Below, piece by piece: positions 31,018 to 38,851 of a DNA stretch of 43,016 nt; the stretch's first letter is position 1, and each line of letters starts with the position of its first letter. The DNA comes from an uncultured Dokdonia sp. (lineage in GTDB: Bacteria > Bacteroidota > Bacteroidia > Flavobacteriales > Flavobacteriaceae), in assembly GCF_937910895.1 (NCBI RefSeq), contig NZ_CALEMI010000014.1, forward strand, positions 1 through 43,016. The letters run 5' to 3'. The position numbers and the translations under genes are program-made. Below the pieces are notes generated by a model that saw nothing but the letters and a program-made list of their open reading frames with translations, did no database searches and was not told where the DNA came from.

Positions 31018-32433
31018 ATGAAAAAAATGAAATTTTTAGTGATAGGATTTCTAGCTTCCCTCACGATGGTAAATTGCTCTGATGATCTTGATGATGTCAT
31101 CAGACCCGCAAGCAATTTAGAAATCTCACAATTTATTTACAGAGGGCTTAACTTCTGGTCGCTGTATAAAGAAGATGTACCTGATCTCGCCAATGATCGG
31201 TTTACAAGTGATGCAGAACTGAATGATTTCTTAGATGATTTTGAATCTCCAGAGGCGACCTTTGAAGCGTTACTTTCACCTAACGATCGTTTTAGTATCC
31301 TGAGAGACGATTACATCGAATTAGAAAATGCACTAAGTGGGATTCGTCGTTCTACAGGAATGCGTTTTGCGTTATTTAATGACCCTTCTGGTAACGGCGA
31401 CGTATTTGGACTTGTGCGGTATGTGATTAATAACAGCCCTGCACAAGATGCAGGCGTACAACGCGGAATGATCTTTACAGGTATAGATGGCATTGCACTT
31501 ACGAGTGACTCTGACTTTGACGCTATCTTCGGTCAAGATACCTATACCCTTAATCTCGCCGATTATGATGCAGACACCGAACTCTTTACACTCAACGGTA
31601 CCGACATCACACTCAATCAGGTAGAACTGACGATCAATCCTATTCATACTGCCAGAACACTGACGGTAGAAGGACGACAAATAGGGTATTTACATTATAC
31701 TGGTTTTACCAATGAGTTTGATGACCAACTCAATAATGCCTTTGCACAGTTTCAAGCAGAGGGTGTGACCGATCTTATTTTAGATATACGTTATAACGGA
31801 GGGGGTTCTATCGAAACCGCCAATGACTTAAGTAGTATGATTACAGGACAGTTTAACGGGGAGTTATTTATTAGACAAACCTATAATGAAGATCGTAATC
31901 CTGACAATCAATTTGATCGGCTTTTTAACTCGAATATTGGAAGTGGTAATGATGGTGCAGGTATCAATAGCCTGAATTTAACAAGAGTATATGTGATTAC
32001 TACAGGAAGTTCTGCTTCTGCTAGCGAATTGATTTTAAGTGGTCTCGATCCGTATATCGAAGTAATTCAAGTAGGTACCACCACCGCTGGAAAATTTGAA
32101 GGATCTTTTTTATTATATGACTCACCTAGTTTTAGAAGAACAGATGCGATTAATCCCAACCATCGATATGTGATGTTACCTTTGGTATTACGCTCGGAAA
32201 ATGCCAACGGACTCACGGATTATTTTGATGGCTTTACGCCTGATATTGTGATTGGAGAGGACTTTGCAAATCTTGGACAATTAGGTGTACAAGGAGAACC
32301 GTTACTAGATGCAGTGATTAACGAAATTCTTTTAGGAAGAAGCGCTGCCGCCAATTATAACACACGCGAATTACCCGCCGTATTCTTCAGTGATCAAAAT
32401 GATATTTTATATCAACGGATGTTGAATGAGTAG
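31018..32433 (+). CDS. S41-family peptidase lipoprotein
   Basis: A 471-residue lipoprotein (lipobox ending VNC, then SDDLDD, a serine-acidic start that fits flavobacterial surface-export signals). An N-terminal helical region is followed by a PDZ-like segment (about 120-185, NNSPAQDAGVQRGMIFTGIDG) and the C-terminal processing peptidase domain (IGYLHYTGFTNEFDDQL...LILDIRYNGGGSIETANDL...VYVITTGSSASASELILSGL). The nucleophile lies in the serine cluster S331-S336; a lysine for the Ser-Lys dyad is likely in TTAGKFEGS. It probably degrades peptides at the cell surface. It follows the NamZ-like gene by 33 bases on the same strand. Confidence 0.92.
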   Translation: MKKMKFLVIGFLASLTMVNCSDDLDDVIRPASNLEISQFIYRGLNFWSLYKEDVPDLANDRFTSDAELNDFLDDFESPEATFEALLSPNDRFSILRDDYIELENALSGIRRSTGMRFALFNDPSGNGDVFGLVRYVINNSPAQDAGVQRGMIFTGIDGIALTSDSDFDAIFGQDTYTLNLADYDADTELFTLNGTDITLNQVELTINPIHTARTLTVEGRQIGYLHYTGFTNEFDDQLNNAFAQFQAEGVTDLILDIRYNGGGSIETANDLSSMITGQFNGELFIRQTYNEDRNPDNQFDRLFNSNIGSGNDGAGINSLNLTRVYVITTGSSASASELILSGLDPYIEVIQVGTTTAGKFEGSFLLYDSPSFRRTDAINPNHRYVMLPLVLRSENANGLTDYFDGFTPDIVIGEDFANLGQLGVQGEPLLDAVINEILLGRSAAANYNTRELPAVFFSDQNDILYQRMLNE

Positions 32434-32517
32434 GCCCCCTAGCCCCCGAAGGGGGAATTTCTTACTGTTGTGTGTATTTCTTTTGGGGTATGCTTTCGCG
32501 AAAACGTGAAGAAACAA

Positions 32518-32563
32518 AACAACGCGAGTCTGCTCCCTAATGCAATCTTGCGCTTTCTTAATT
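32518..32563. repeat. hairpin repeat, copy 1
   Basis: CGCGAGTCTGCTCCC...GCAATCTTGCG. The outer arms pair as CGCGAG with CTTGCG (one G-U in RNA) and the inner TGC with GCA. It is nearly identical to 32929-32973. Confidence 0.7.
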
Positions 32564-32919
32564 AACGTAAGTTCGATATACGTTATTAAATTTTTCTTCT
32601 TTTTCTTCAGTATAGAAATGATTTCCTGTTAAAAAATTTTGAAGCCTTGGAAACGACAAAGTGTTAGCTTTGGGCGAGGAGAAGCGATGGCAGAAACTTC
32701 TTGCGGTTTTTTACCTTAAGCGAAAAAATACCTAAGGAATCGAAGATTCATAAGTTCCAAAACTTAAAATAAAAACCACACGCATAAAAAGTGTCTTTTC
32801 TTTTGGTTCGGTTTTCTTTGGACAAGCGAAGAAAATGAACAAAAAATATCATTCTGAGCTCGTTAGATGATTTTCAAATAAATCACGTAAAAAAACTAAA
32901 CTGTTATTTAAGTCAATCT

Positions 32920-32973
32920 CACATAAAAAACGCGAGTCTGCTCCCTAATGCAATCTCGCGCTTTCTCAATAAG
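32920..32973 (-). terminator. hairpin repeat copy 2, terminator of the B12 receptor operon
   Basis: On the minus strand CGCGAG, an internal GC-rich stem and CTCGCG are followed by six T (32922-32927). It lies 14 bases beyond the BtuG-like stop and should end that operon. The sequence repeats at 32518-32563. Confidence 0.7.
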
Positions 32974-32986
32974 TAGAAAAATACGA

Positions 32987-34078
32987 CTATGGATTCACGT
33001 ACACGTTGTCAGGAATAATCCCAACATTTAGTGTAGTCGTTAAGCTATTATCTCCTAAATTATAAATCTCCAACGTTCCGTTACTCGCAAAATCTCCAGC
33101 ATTACATCCTATTAAAGTGGCACCGCCGTTCACTACAAACATATTAAAGAAGTTGACTCCTGAAAGTTCAGGTGTTGCTGGGGTTTGAAAGTTAACCGTG
33201 GTTGTTTTAAAAACACCACCATCTAGGAAATAATAAAGATCACTTCCAGAAATATTCAAATAGTTAGGATGATCATTCAAACCAAAAAGAAATGTAGTAA
33301 TCACTTGATTGCTCGCTGTATTAATTCGTGTGAGAGTTCCTGGAGTTTCATTCCCAGTAAATGCTGGACTTCCGCCGGCTAGCACCCATAAATTTCCATC
33401 TGTATCAAGTTGTAGAGAATTAGGCACATCTCCTACAATAATTGTACTCGACACCATATCAGTGGTTGGATCAATCACGGTTACCGTATTATTCACGCCA
33501 AAACCACCTTGGTTTGCCACATACAAATTAAACCGATTAAAGATCATTTCTTCTGGACCTTCCCCTACAGGAATTGTTCCTGTCACTTCATTGGTAGTGA
33601 GATCAATCACAGCCACATAATCGTCGGTCGCGATATTAGGATCACCCCAGTTAGAGACATACCCTTTTCCATTGGCTTCTACAAAATATCTTGGATTCTC
33701 AAGCCCCGTTTCAATTCGTGCCACCTCTTCAAACGTAAACCGATTGACCACCGTAATCCGATTACTTACATTCGCAACCACATACGCTAGGTCTCCCGAA
33801 AAACCAATAGATTGTACTACATTTCCTAAATTATCTCCATTTACGTCTTGATAAATATCAGTATCTGCTGTCGTCAAGGTTGCATCAACAAAGTCAACAC
33901 TTCCAAAACCTGTGTTAAATGGTCCCTGATTGGTGACCAAAAAACCATTTTCAAAAGCGAGCATTTCTTCTGGGTCTGGATTTGGATCTATGACCACAAT
34001 ACCGTCGTCATCATTACTACAAGCAAATAGAAAAAGGGTTCCAAAAATGGCAATCAATAAAAATTTGTAGAATTTCAT
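32987..34078 (-). CDS. BtuG-like beta-propeller lipoprotein
   Basis: A 363-residue lipoprotein (signal MKFYKFLLIAIFGTLFLFAC, then SNDDD, an acidic surface-export-type start). The body is a YncE-like propeller with repeated blades of the type VAVIDLTTNEVTGTIPVGEGPEEM, VTVIDPTTDMVSSTIIVGDVPNSL and LTRINTASNQVITTFLF. It begins two bases after the BtuB-like receptor and shares its riboswitch-controlled transcript. In Bacteroides the surface propeller BtuG sits on BtuB and binds cobalamin very tightly; the same role is likely here, though sequence-level homology has not been tested. No heme or metal motif is obvious. Confidence 0.85.
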   Translation of the reverse strand: MKFYKFLLIAIFGTLFLFACSNDDDGIVVIDPNPDPEEMLAFENGFLVTNQGPFNTGFGSVDFVDATLTTADTDIYQDVNGDNLGNVVQSIGFSGDLAYVVANVSNRITVVNRFTFEEVARIETGLENPRYFVEANGKGYVSNWGDPNIATDDYVAVIDLTTNEVTGTIPVGEGPEEMIFNRFNLYVANQGGFGVNNTVTVIDPTTDMVSSTIIVGDVPNSLQLDTDGNLWVLAGGSPAFTGNETPGTLTRINTASNQVITTFLFGLNDHPNYLNISGSDLYYFLDGGVFKTTTVNFQTPATPELSGVNFFNMFVVNGGATLIGCNAGDFASNGTLEIYNLGDNSLTTTLNVGIIPDNVYVNP

Positions 34079-34080
34079 AG

Positions 34081-35934
34081 TTAAAATGTATAGGTTGTTT
34101 GTATTAAAAAGTTACGCCCAGGATTTGGCCTAAAGGCAATAGTTTGATAGTTTTTATTTAATATATTTCTCGCTTGAAGCGAAAGTGTAATTTGCTGTTC
34201 TTGCTTCTTTACCAACGAATAATTTACGCCTAGATTAGAAACCCCATACCCCGCTACCGAATCTGAGTTGTCTGTCGTTGTATACACTTTATCATTGTAT
34301 AATATCTGATAAAACGCTGACAAACGATCGAAAGTATAGCCAACGCTTCCTGTAATTTTTTGTTTAGGCACATACAAAAGCTGATTTCCCGTCTCTCTAT
34401 CTTCGGCGATAGTGTATCCATAATTCCCTGTCGCTGTTAACAAATGTGCTCCTAACTTGTAGGAATACTCGGCAGTCAACTCAGTACCATAATTACGTGT
34501 TTCAGATAGGTTTTCTGGGCTCCAAATTCCCGAAAAATCAGGTCGCCAAACAATCAAATCTTGTGTCAGTATATAATACGTGTTGAGTCGTAGGTTTAGA
34601 TCTTTGTAGGTAAAACGATGTCCTATTTCTGCTTGGATACTCGTTTCTGGAATTAAATTTGGATTTCCTCTGGCACCAGCACCTTGCCAATACACGTCAT
34701 TATAGCTTGGGATTCTATAATTTCGGGAGGCGTTGATGGAGATTTTATACGCTTTCGCGAAAGCGTACTCAGAACTCATCCCAAATAACAACGGACTGTC
34801 AAATGTATTGGTCACCTCTTGTCTAGCTTGAATGCCATAATTCCATTTTTTGGTCACCTGATGATGCCACAGCGTACTTGCCGAAAAGGCATTCCGTGTC
34901 GCTTGCTGAATATTACTTCCTTCACCATCTACGGTCGTGTAATCCAATGTTGTTTTCAGGCGTTTATCGTTCCCAAACCGATAGGTGAAATCATAATTTG
35001 CCGTATACCTGATGGCTTTCCCAATTGTAGAAATAGATCGATTGTCTTCGGTTGGAAAATAGCGAAATTGTTCAAATACATGCGCCACTCGTAGCTTAGA
35101 ATCATACTGTGTATCACTCGCTTGCCATTCGACAAGCGTTCGTGTGTTTCTGTCTTGATACGAGTCGTCAGAAGGTGCCGTGAGCGTTCCCGAAAAATTG
35201 CGATCGCCTAGAAAGGTATTATGGTACACCTTGATGAGCTGATTTCGCGACAGCGTAAACCCAAAATTCGCGTTGAGATTAGTGTTTTCAAACTGTCCGT
35301 TTTCGTTCAACTGATCAGTATCAAGATATTCAAAATCATTATCACTTCGTGTATAATCTACCGCGACATCACCATAGAATTTTTTAGTGCCAAAGCGAGA
35401 TTTAAAATTTCCCGAAGGGGTATTAAAACTTCCATAACTCAGCACCAGTCTATTTTCAAAACGAGGCGCAAAGGAAATTTCATTATTGAGATGAATACTC
35501 CCGCCTATCGCTCCTGAACCATACGGAATACTTCCGCCACCGCTTCGTACATCAATATTATCGTAATTACGGCTGGATATGGTATTAAAATCGGTTTGCC
35601 CGTTGAGTTGAGAGTTGATGTTGATACCGTTCCAAACCACCGCAGTCTGCTGTGCAGACGTTCCTCTAAAAGACGCTGATGACACCCCGCCTGGTCCGTT
35701 TTCTCTTAAGAAAACAAGAGTTTGATAGCGTAAAACTTCGGTGAGTGCCGTTTTGGAATTGCTCAAAACAGAATCCGTCACTCTGGCTACGGTAACGCCT
35801 TGAGAGAAGTCGCGTAACTTCACGTCACTAAGGATCACTTCAGGCAATACCTGTAAGCTATCTATTTGCGAATGTGCCGTACTGATGCAAAAGCATAGTA
35901 CCATCACGATGTACGAGATTTTTTCTTTCATCAT
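34081..35934 (-). CDS. btuB: TonB-dependent cobalamin receptor (BtuB-like)
   Basis: A 617-residue outer-membrane receptor with signal peptide (MMKEKISYIVMVLCFCISTAHS). The plug lies at about 30-150 (TALTEVLRYQTLVFLRENGPGGVSSASFRGTSAQQTAVVWNGI, then SGGGSIPYGSGAIGGSI) and the 22-strand barrel follows, ending with the terminal aromatic TTYTF. Its size matches BtuB (about 600) rather than the large CarboxypepD receptors. The cobalamin riboswitch directly upstream and the BtuFCD genes divergent from it identify the ligand. A barrel segment (EYAFAKAYK) is encoded by a 20-base palindrome copy. Either of two adjacent ATG codons could start it. Confidence 0.93.
   Translation of the reverse strand: MMKEKISYIVMVLCFCISTAHSQIDSLQVLPEVILSDVKLRDFSQGVTVARVTDSVLSNSKTALTEVLRYQTLVFLRENGPGGVSSASFRGTSAQQTAVVWNGININSQLNGQTDFNTISSRNYDNIDVRSGGGSIPYGSGAIGGSIHLNNEISFAPRFENRLVLSYGSFNTPSGNFKSRFGTKKFYGDVAVDYTRSDNDFEYLDTDQLNENGQFENTNLNANFGFTLSRNQLIKVYHNTFLGDRNFSGTLTAPSDDSYQDRNTRTLVEWQASDTQYDSKLRVAHVFEQFRYFPTEDNRSISTIGKAIRYTANYDFTYRFGNDKRLKTTLDYTTVDGEGSNIQQATRNAFSASTLWHHQVTKKWNYGIQARQEVTNTFDSPLLFGMSSEYAFAKAYKISINASRNYRIPSYNDVYWQGAGARGNPNLIPETSIQAEIGHRFTYKDLNLRLNTYYILTQDLIVWRPDFSGIWSPENLSETRNYGTELTAEYSYKLGAHLLTATGNYGYTIAEDRETGNQLLYVPKQKITGSVGYTFDRLSAFYQILYNDKVYTTTDNSDSVAGYGVSNLGVNYSLVKKQEQQITLSLQARNILNKNYQTIAFRPNPGRNFLIQTTYTF
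34748..34767. repeat. GCTTTCGCGAAAGC palindrome, copy 8 (in CDS)
   Basis: A 20-base perfect palindrome TACGCTTTCGCGAAAGCGTA in the BtuB-like gene, read as YAFAKAY on the minus strand. Confidence 0.9.
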
Positions 35935-35974
35935 CTGTGACCTTTTACCCGAAAGTCAGTCGATATTAATTATA

Positions 35975-36168
35975 AATCGTGGCAGGTCTCCTGGCTTGCT
36001 TCTTGTTAAATGCCTTCCCATCTTGACACCTCAAGACAGTGGCGGTGTAGTATTTTTAACAAGTCCTATACGTGTATAGGCACAGCTTACAGTTGCGGGA
36101 ACAGCTTTTGCGTTTAACAAAATTCCCTTTTAATTGGTGAGTATGTGTATACTCTCCAAACCATAATT
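35975..36168 (-). promoter_or_regulatory. cobalamin riboswitch
   Basis: Read on the minus strand, the leader of the BtuB-like gene contains in order: TTAAAAGGGAA, the CCCGCAACTGTAA core, the CCACTG element, and the B12 box AGCCAGGAGACCTGCC (35981-35996). This order and the B12 box are diagnostic of the cobalamin (AdoCbl-type) riboswitch. It ends about 40 bases before the start codon, so it probably represses BtuB-BtuG translation or transcription when B12 is plentiful. Confidence 0.96.
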
Positions 36169-36173
36169 TGGTA

Positions 36174-36181
36174 CAAAGGTA
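36174..36181 (-). promoter_or_regulatory. -7 promoter element of the riboswitch transcript
   Basis: TACCTTTG on the minus strand exactly matches the Bacteroidota TAnnTTTG consensus and lies just upstream of the riboswitch, placing the transcription start near 36167. The -33 box is not clear. Confidence 0.6.
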
Positions 36182-36228
36182 TGGCTTTTATAAGAATATA
36201 GAGAAAAAAGAATATAGAATATAGACTC

Positions 36229-36256
36229 AAAATAGAGTAGCACTCTATTTTAGAGT
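36229..36256 (-). repeat. ACTCTAAAATAGAGT repeat, copy C
   Basis: The inverted counterpart of 27961-27988; a further TACTCTATTTT half follows to 36269. Confidence 0.65.
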
Positions 36257-36270
36257 GTTACTCTATTTTG

Positions 36271-36312
36271 GAAACTGAAACTGAAATCGAAGTTGAAGTT
36301 GAAGTTGAAACA
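36271..36312 (+). repeat. hexamer microsatellite (GAARYT)n
   Basis: Seven tandem six-base units: GAAACT twice, GAAATC, GAAGTT three times and GAAACA. It lies in the noncoding stretch between the riboswitch and the BtuF-like gene. Slippage could vary the spacing, but no promoter is clearly placed across it. Confidence 0.7.
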
Positions 36313-36462
36313 AAACTACCCCCTCCGTCTGTATCTCGTTACCTCGATACAGCCACCTCCCCTCGTTGAGGGGAGGAGCTATGTTAGTAGTTCTATTCAT
36401 GTAAGTGGTAAAAGACAAAAACTTCTCTTTGGGGGCTAGAGGGCTTTTCCTTATTTAATCAA

Positions 36463-36545
36463 TTGTCACACTGAGCTTGTCGAAGTGCTTTCTTACTATT
36501 GAAATTTATATACTAGGTCTTCGATAAGCTCTGACTGACAAAGCA
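36463..36545. repeat. CTGAGC-TGTCGAAG inverted pair, second copy
   Basis: TTGTCACACTGAGCTTGTCG (36463-36482), continuing AAGTGCTTT, pairs imperfectly with CTTCGATAAGCTCTGACTGA (36520-36539), continuing CAAAGC. It is related to the pair at 26053-26123. Confidence 0.65.
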
Positions 36546-36627
36546 TTAAGAGGTATATTCTTACATACATCTAAAAACCAAAAACACCTCTTTTCATTCC
36601 GACTTGCTTTTTCTCTTTTTTAAATAC

Positions 36628-36635
36628 TACTTTTG
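36628..36635 (+). promoter_or_regulatory. -7 element very close to the BtuF-like start
   Basis: TACTTTTG exactly matches TAnnTTTG, with a TTG at 36604-36606 at suitable -33 spacing (21 bases). It ends only four bases before the ATG at 36640, so if used the mRNA would be leaderless or nearly so. Confidence 0.4.
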
Positions 36636-36639
36636 AAGA

Positions 36640-37833
36640 ATGAAAAAATCCTATCTGTACATTCTTTTGCTTCTCTTTCTTTTTACAGGAATCATGTCTT
36701 GTAAAAAAGATGAAAAAGAGACGATTCTTGAAACGCCAATGGAACAGGAATTTACAGTGGATTATGCAACGGGATTTACGATCAAAGAATTTCCAGAGTA
36801 CACATTACTAGAAGTTTCAGGGGCTTTTCCAGGTACCGAAAACGTATATCGATATGCTTTGGTCAAAGAAGGTGCTTCCTTACAAAAAAGTAGCGACAGT
36901 AATCCTGAATCTCTAACGAGTTTACTGGCGTCAAACAAAATAGACGCGATTATAAAAGTTCCTTTACAATCGGTCGTAGTGACCTCAACGACACATATTC
37001 CTTCTCTGGAAATGTTAGGTGTTGATCAGACCTTGACAGGGTTTCCCAATCTTGATTATATCTCCAGTGAGCAAACGCGTAAACGTATAGATGCTGGGCA
37101 GATTAAAGAACTCGGACAAAACGAAGCGATCAATACAGAAGTCGCTATCGACTTGAATCCTGATGCGGTGATTGGCTTTGGTGTCGATGGTCAAAACAAC
37201 TCTTTAAACTCTCTAGAAAAAGCAGGAATTCCTGTCTTATACAACGGGGATTGGGTAGAGAAGAGTCCGTTGGGAAAAGCAGAATGGATTAAGTTTTTTG
37301 GTGCTTTATACGGAAAATCAAAAGAAGCAGATAGCATTTTTAAATCCATAGAAACAGGTTATCTAACGACTAAACAACTCACTCAAAACGTTACCAAACG
37401 CCCTACGGTTTTAAGTGGTGCCATGTATAAAGACGTTTGGTATTTACCACACGGCGAAAGCTGGCCAGCGCAACTCATTGAAGATGCGGGAGGCGATTAT
37501 CTTTGGAAAGATACCCAAGGGACAGGAAGTATTGGATTAAGTATAGAATCAGTGCTCGACAAAGGACAAAACGCCGACTTCTGGATTGCACCGGGACAGT
37601 TTGGAAGTTATAGCAGACTCGCAGAAGCGAATCCTGTCTATGCGCAATTTGATGCTTTTAAAAATAAAAAAACATATACGTTTACGACCAAAAAAGGAGC
37701 AACAGGCGGCATGCTGTATTACGAATTGGCACCTAACCGGCCTGATCTGGTGTTGAAAGATTTGGTGTACTATTTACATCCTGAGTTGCTGCCTGATTAT
37801 CAACCTTATTTCTATACGCCTTTTGAAGACTAA
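36640..37833 (+). CDS. btuF: cobalamin-binding ABC transporter lipoprotein (BtuF-like)
   Basis: A 397-residue lipoprotein (signal ending TGIMSC, then KKDEKE). It is a class III periplasmic binding protein: an N-terminal lobe with IDAIIKVPLQSVVVTSTTHIPSLEMLG, a central helix, EVAIDLNPDAVIGFGVDG, and a C-terminal lobe with RPTVLSGAMYKDVWYLPHGESWPAQLIEDAGGDYLW. It would hand substrate to the permease encoded next. Related proteins also bind siderophores or heme; the BtuB/riboswitch context favours vitamin B12. It overlaps the permease gene by 11 bases. No second riboswitch precedes this plus-strand operon. Confidence 0.88.
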   Translation: MKKSYLYILLLLFLFTGIMSCKKDEKETILETPMEQEFTVDYATGFTIKEFPEYTLLEVSGAFPGTENVYRYALVKEGASLQKSSDSNPESLTSLLASNKIDAIIKVPLQSVVVTSTTHIPSLEMLGVDQTLTGFPNLDYISSEQTRKRIDAGQIKELGQNEAINTEVAIDLNPDAVIGFGVDGQNNSLNSLEKAGIPVLYNGDWVEKSPLGKAEWIKFFGALYGKSKEADSIFKSIETGYLTTKQLTQNVTKRPTVLSGAMYKDVWYLPHGESWPAQLIEDAGGDYLWKDTQGTGSIGLSIESVLDKGQNADFWIAPGQFGSYSRLAEANPVYAQFDAFKNKKTYTFTTKKGATGGMLYYELAPNRPDLVLKDLVYYLHPELLPDYQPYFYTPFED

Positions 37834-38851
37834 TCGCTCCTATACCATCCCATTGATTGCCTTGGCTATCGGTCTGGTGTGTTGCTTTTTTATCAACATT
37901 AGTCTAGGGTCTGTAGCGATTCCGCTGTCAGATGTTTTCAATAGTTTAGTGGGAGGTGAGGTTTCAAAATCGTCTTCAGAATTTATTATTCACGACTACC
38001 GACTTCCCAAAGCTATCATGGCGATAATGACAGGAAGCGGACTAGCGGTGACAGGGCTTTTGATGCAAACGTTATTTCGGAATCCGCTGGCAGGCCCTTT
38101 CGTCCTCGGAATCAGTAGTGGCGCTAGTTTGGGTGTTGCTTTATTTATTTTAGGCGGGACTGCATTTGGTATTACCAGTACGATGGCTTTTGGAAAATGG
38201 GGGCTGATTATCGCTTCGGCGACAGGAAGTTTTTTAGTGTTTTTAATTGTTTTAGGTGTGGCGTCAAGAGTACGAGATACGATGGCATTACTCATTATCG
38301 GACTCATGGTCGGAAGCTTGACCTCTGCAGTCGTCAGTGTGCTTTCCTACTTTAGTAAAGCCGAAGAATTACAGCAATATATCTTTTGGTCGTTTGGGAG
38401 TTTGGGTGATGTCTCGTGGCAGAGTATTCGGTTGCTTTTTTACTGTTTTATAGCGGGGCTGATTTTGGCGATGACACACCTTAAAGAACTCAATGCTTTA
38501 TTACTCGGCGATACTTACGCCAAAACATTGGGCGTGAACTATACGCGGAGTCGGTTTGTGATTATTATTGCGACCAGTCTTTTGGCGGGAAGTATCACTG
38601 CTTTTGCGGGGCCTATTGCGTTTATAGGACTTGCGGTACCGCATTTGATTCGTCAAATCATCCCCACCTCCAATCATCGGATTTTATTTCCCGCGGTGAT
38701 TTTGGGTGGTGCGATCCTGATGCTGATTTGTGATACGATTGCGCAAGTGCCGCTCAGCGAGTACACACTTCCAATTAATGCAGTGACTGCCTTGGTGGGT
38801 GCGCCGGTGGTGATTTGGTTGTTAGTTCGTAAAAAGAAATTGGTGTTTTGA
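37823..38851 (+). CDS. btuC: cobalamin ABC transporter permease (BtuC-like, FecCD family)
   Basis: A 342-residue inner-membrane protein with about ten helices. FecCD family marks: LPKAIMAIMTGSGLAVTGLLMQTLFRNPLAGPFVLGISSGASLGV near residues 62-106 and the coupling region ITAFAGPIAFIGLAVPHLIRQIIPTSNHRILFP near 253-285. It forms a dimer with the ATPase encoded downstream. The start is a TTG at 37823 that overlaps the preceding gene by 11 bases; no ATG is available near the conserved N-terminus. Its stop overlaps the ATPase start as TGATG. Confidence 0.92.
   Translation: MKTNRSYTIPLIALAIGLVCCFFINISLGSVAIPLSDVFNSLVGGEVSKSSSEFIIHDYRLPKAIMAIMTGSGLAVTGLLMQTLFRNPLAGPFVLGISSGASLGVALFILGGTAFGITSTMAFGKWGLIIASATGSFLVFLIVLGVASRVRDTMALLIIGLMVGSLTSAVVSVLSYFSKAEELQQYIFWSFGSLGDVSWQSIRLLFYCFIAGLILAMTHLKELNALLLGDTYAKTLGVNYTRSRFVIIIATSLLAGSITAFAGPIAFIGLAVPHLIRQIIPTSNHRILFPAVILGGAILMLICDTIAQVPLSEYTLPINAVTALVGAPVVIWLLVRKKKLVF

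Larger units (their letters stand above)
32434..32986. other. intergenic region between convergent genes, with repeats
   Basis: No gene. It holds a CCCCCTAGCCCCCGAAGGGGG-type hairpin right after the S41 stop (32436-32456), a decayed palindrome (GCTTTCGCGAAAAC at 32492-32505) and two copies of a 45-base hairpin repeat (32518 and 32929). Between these copies lies a roughly 370-base A/T-rich element containing GAGGAGAAGCGATGGCAGAA and TTCTTTGGACAAGCGAAGAA motifs that look like a dispersed intergenic repeat. Confidence 0.65.
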
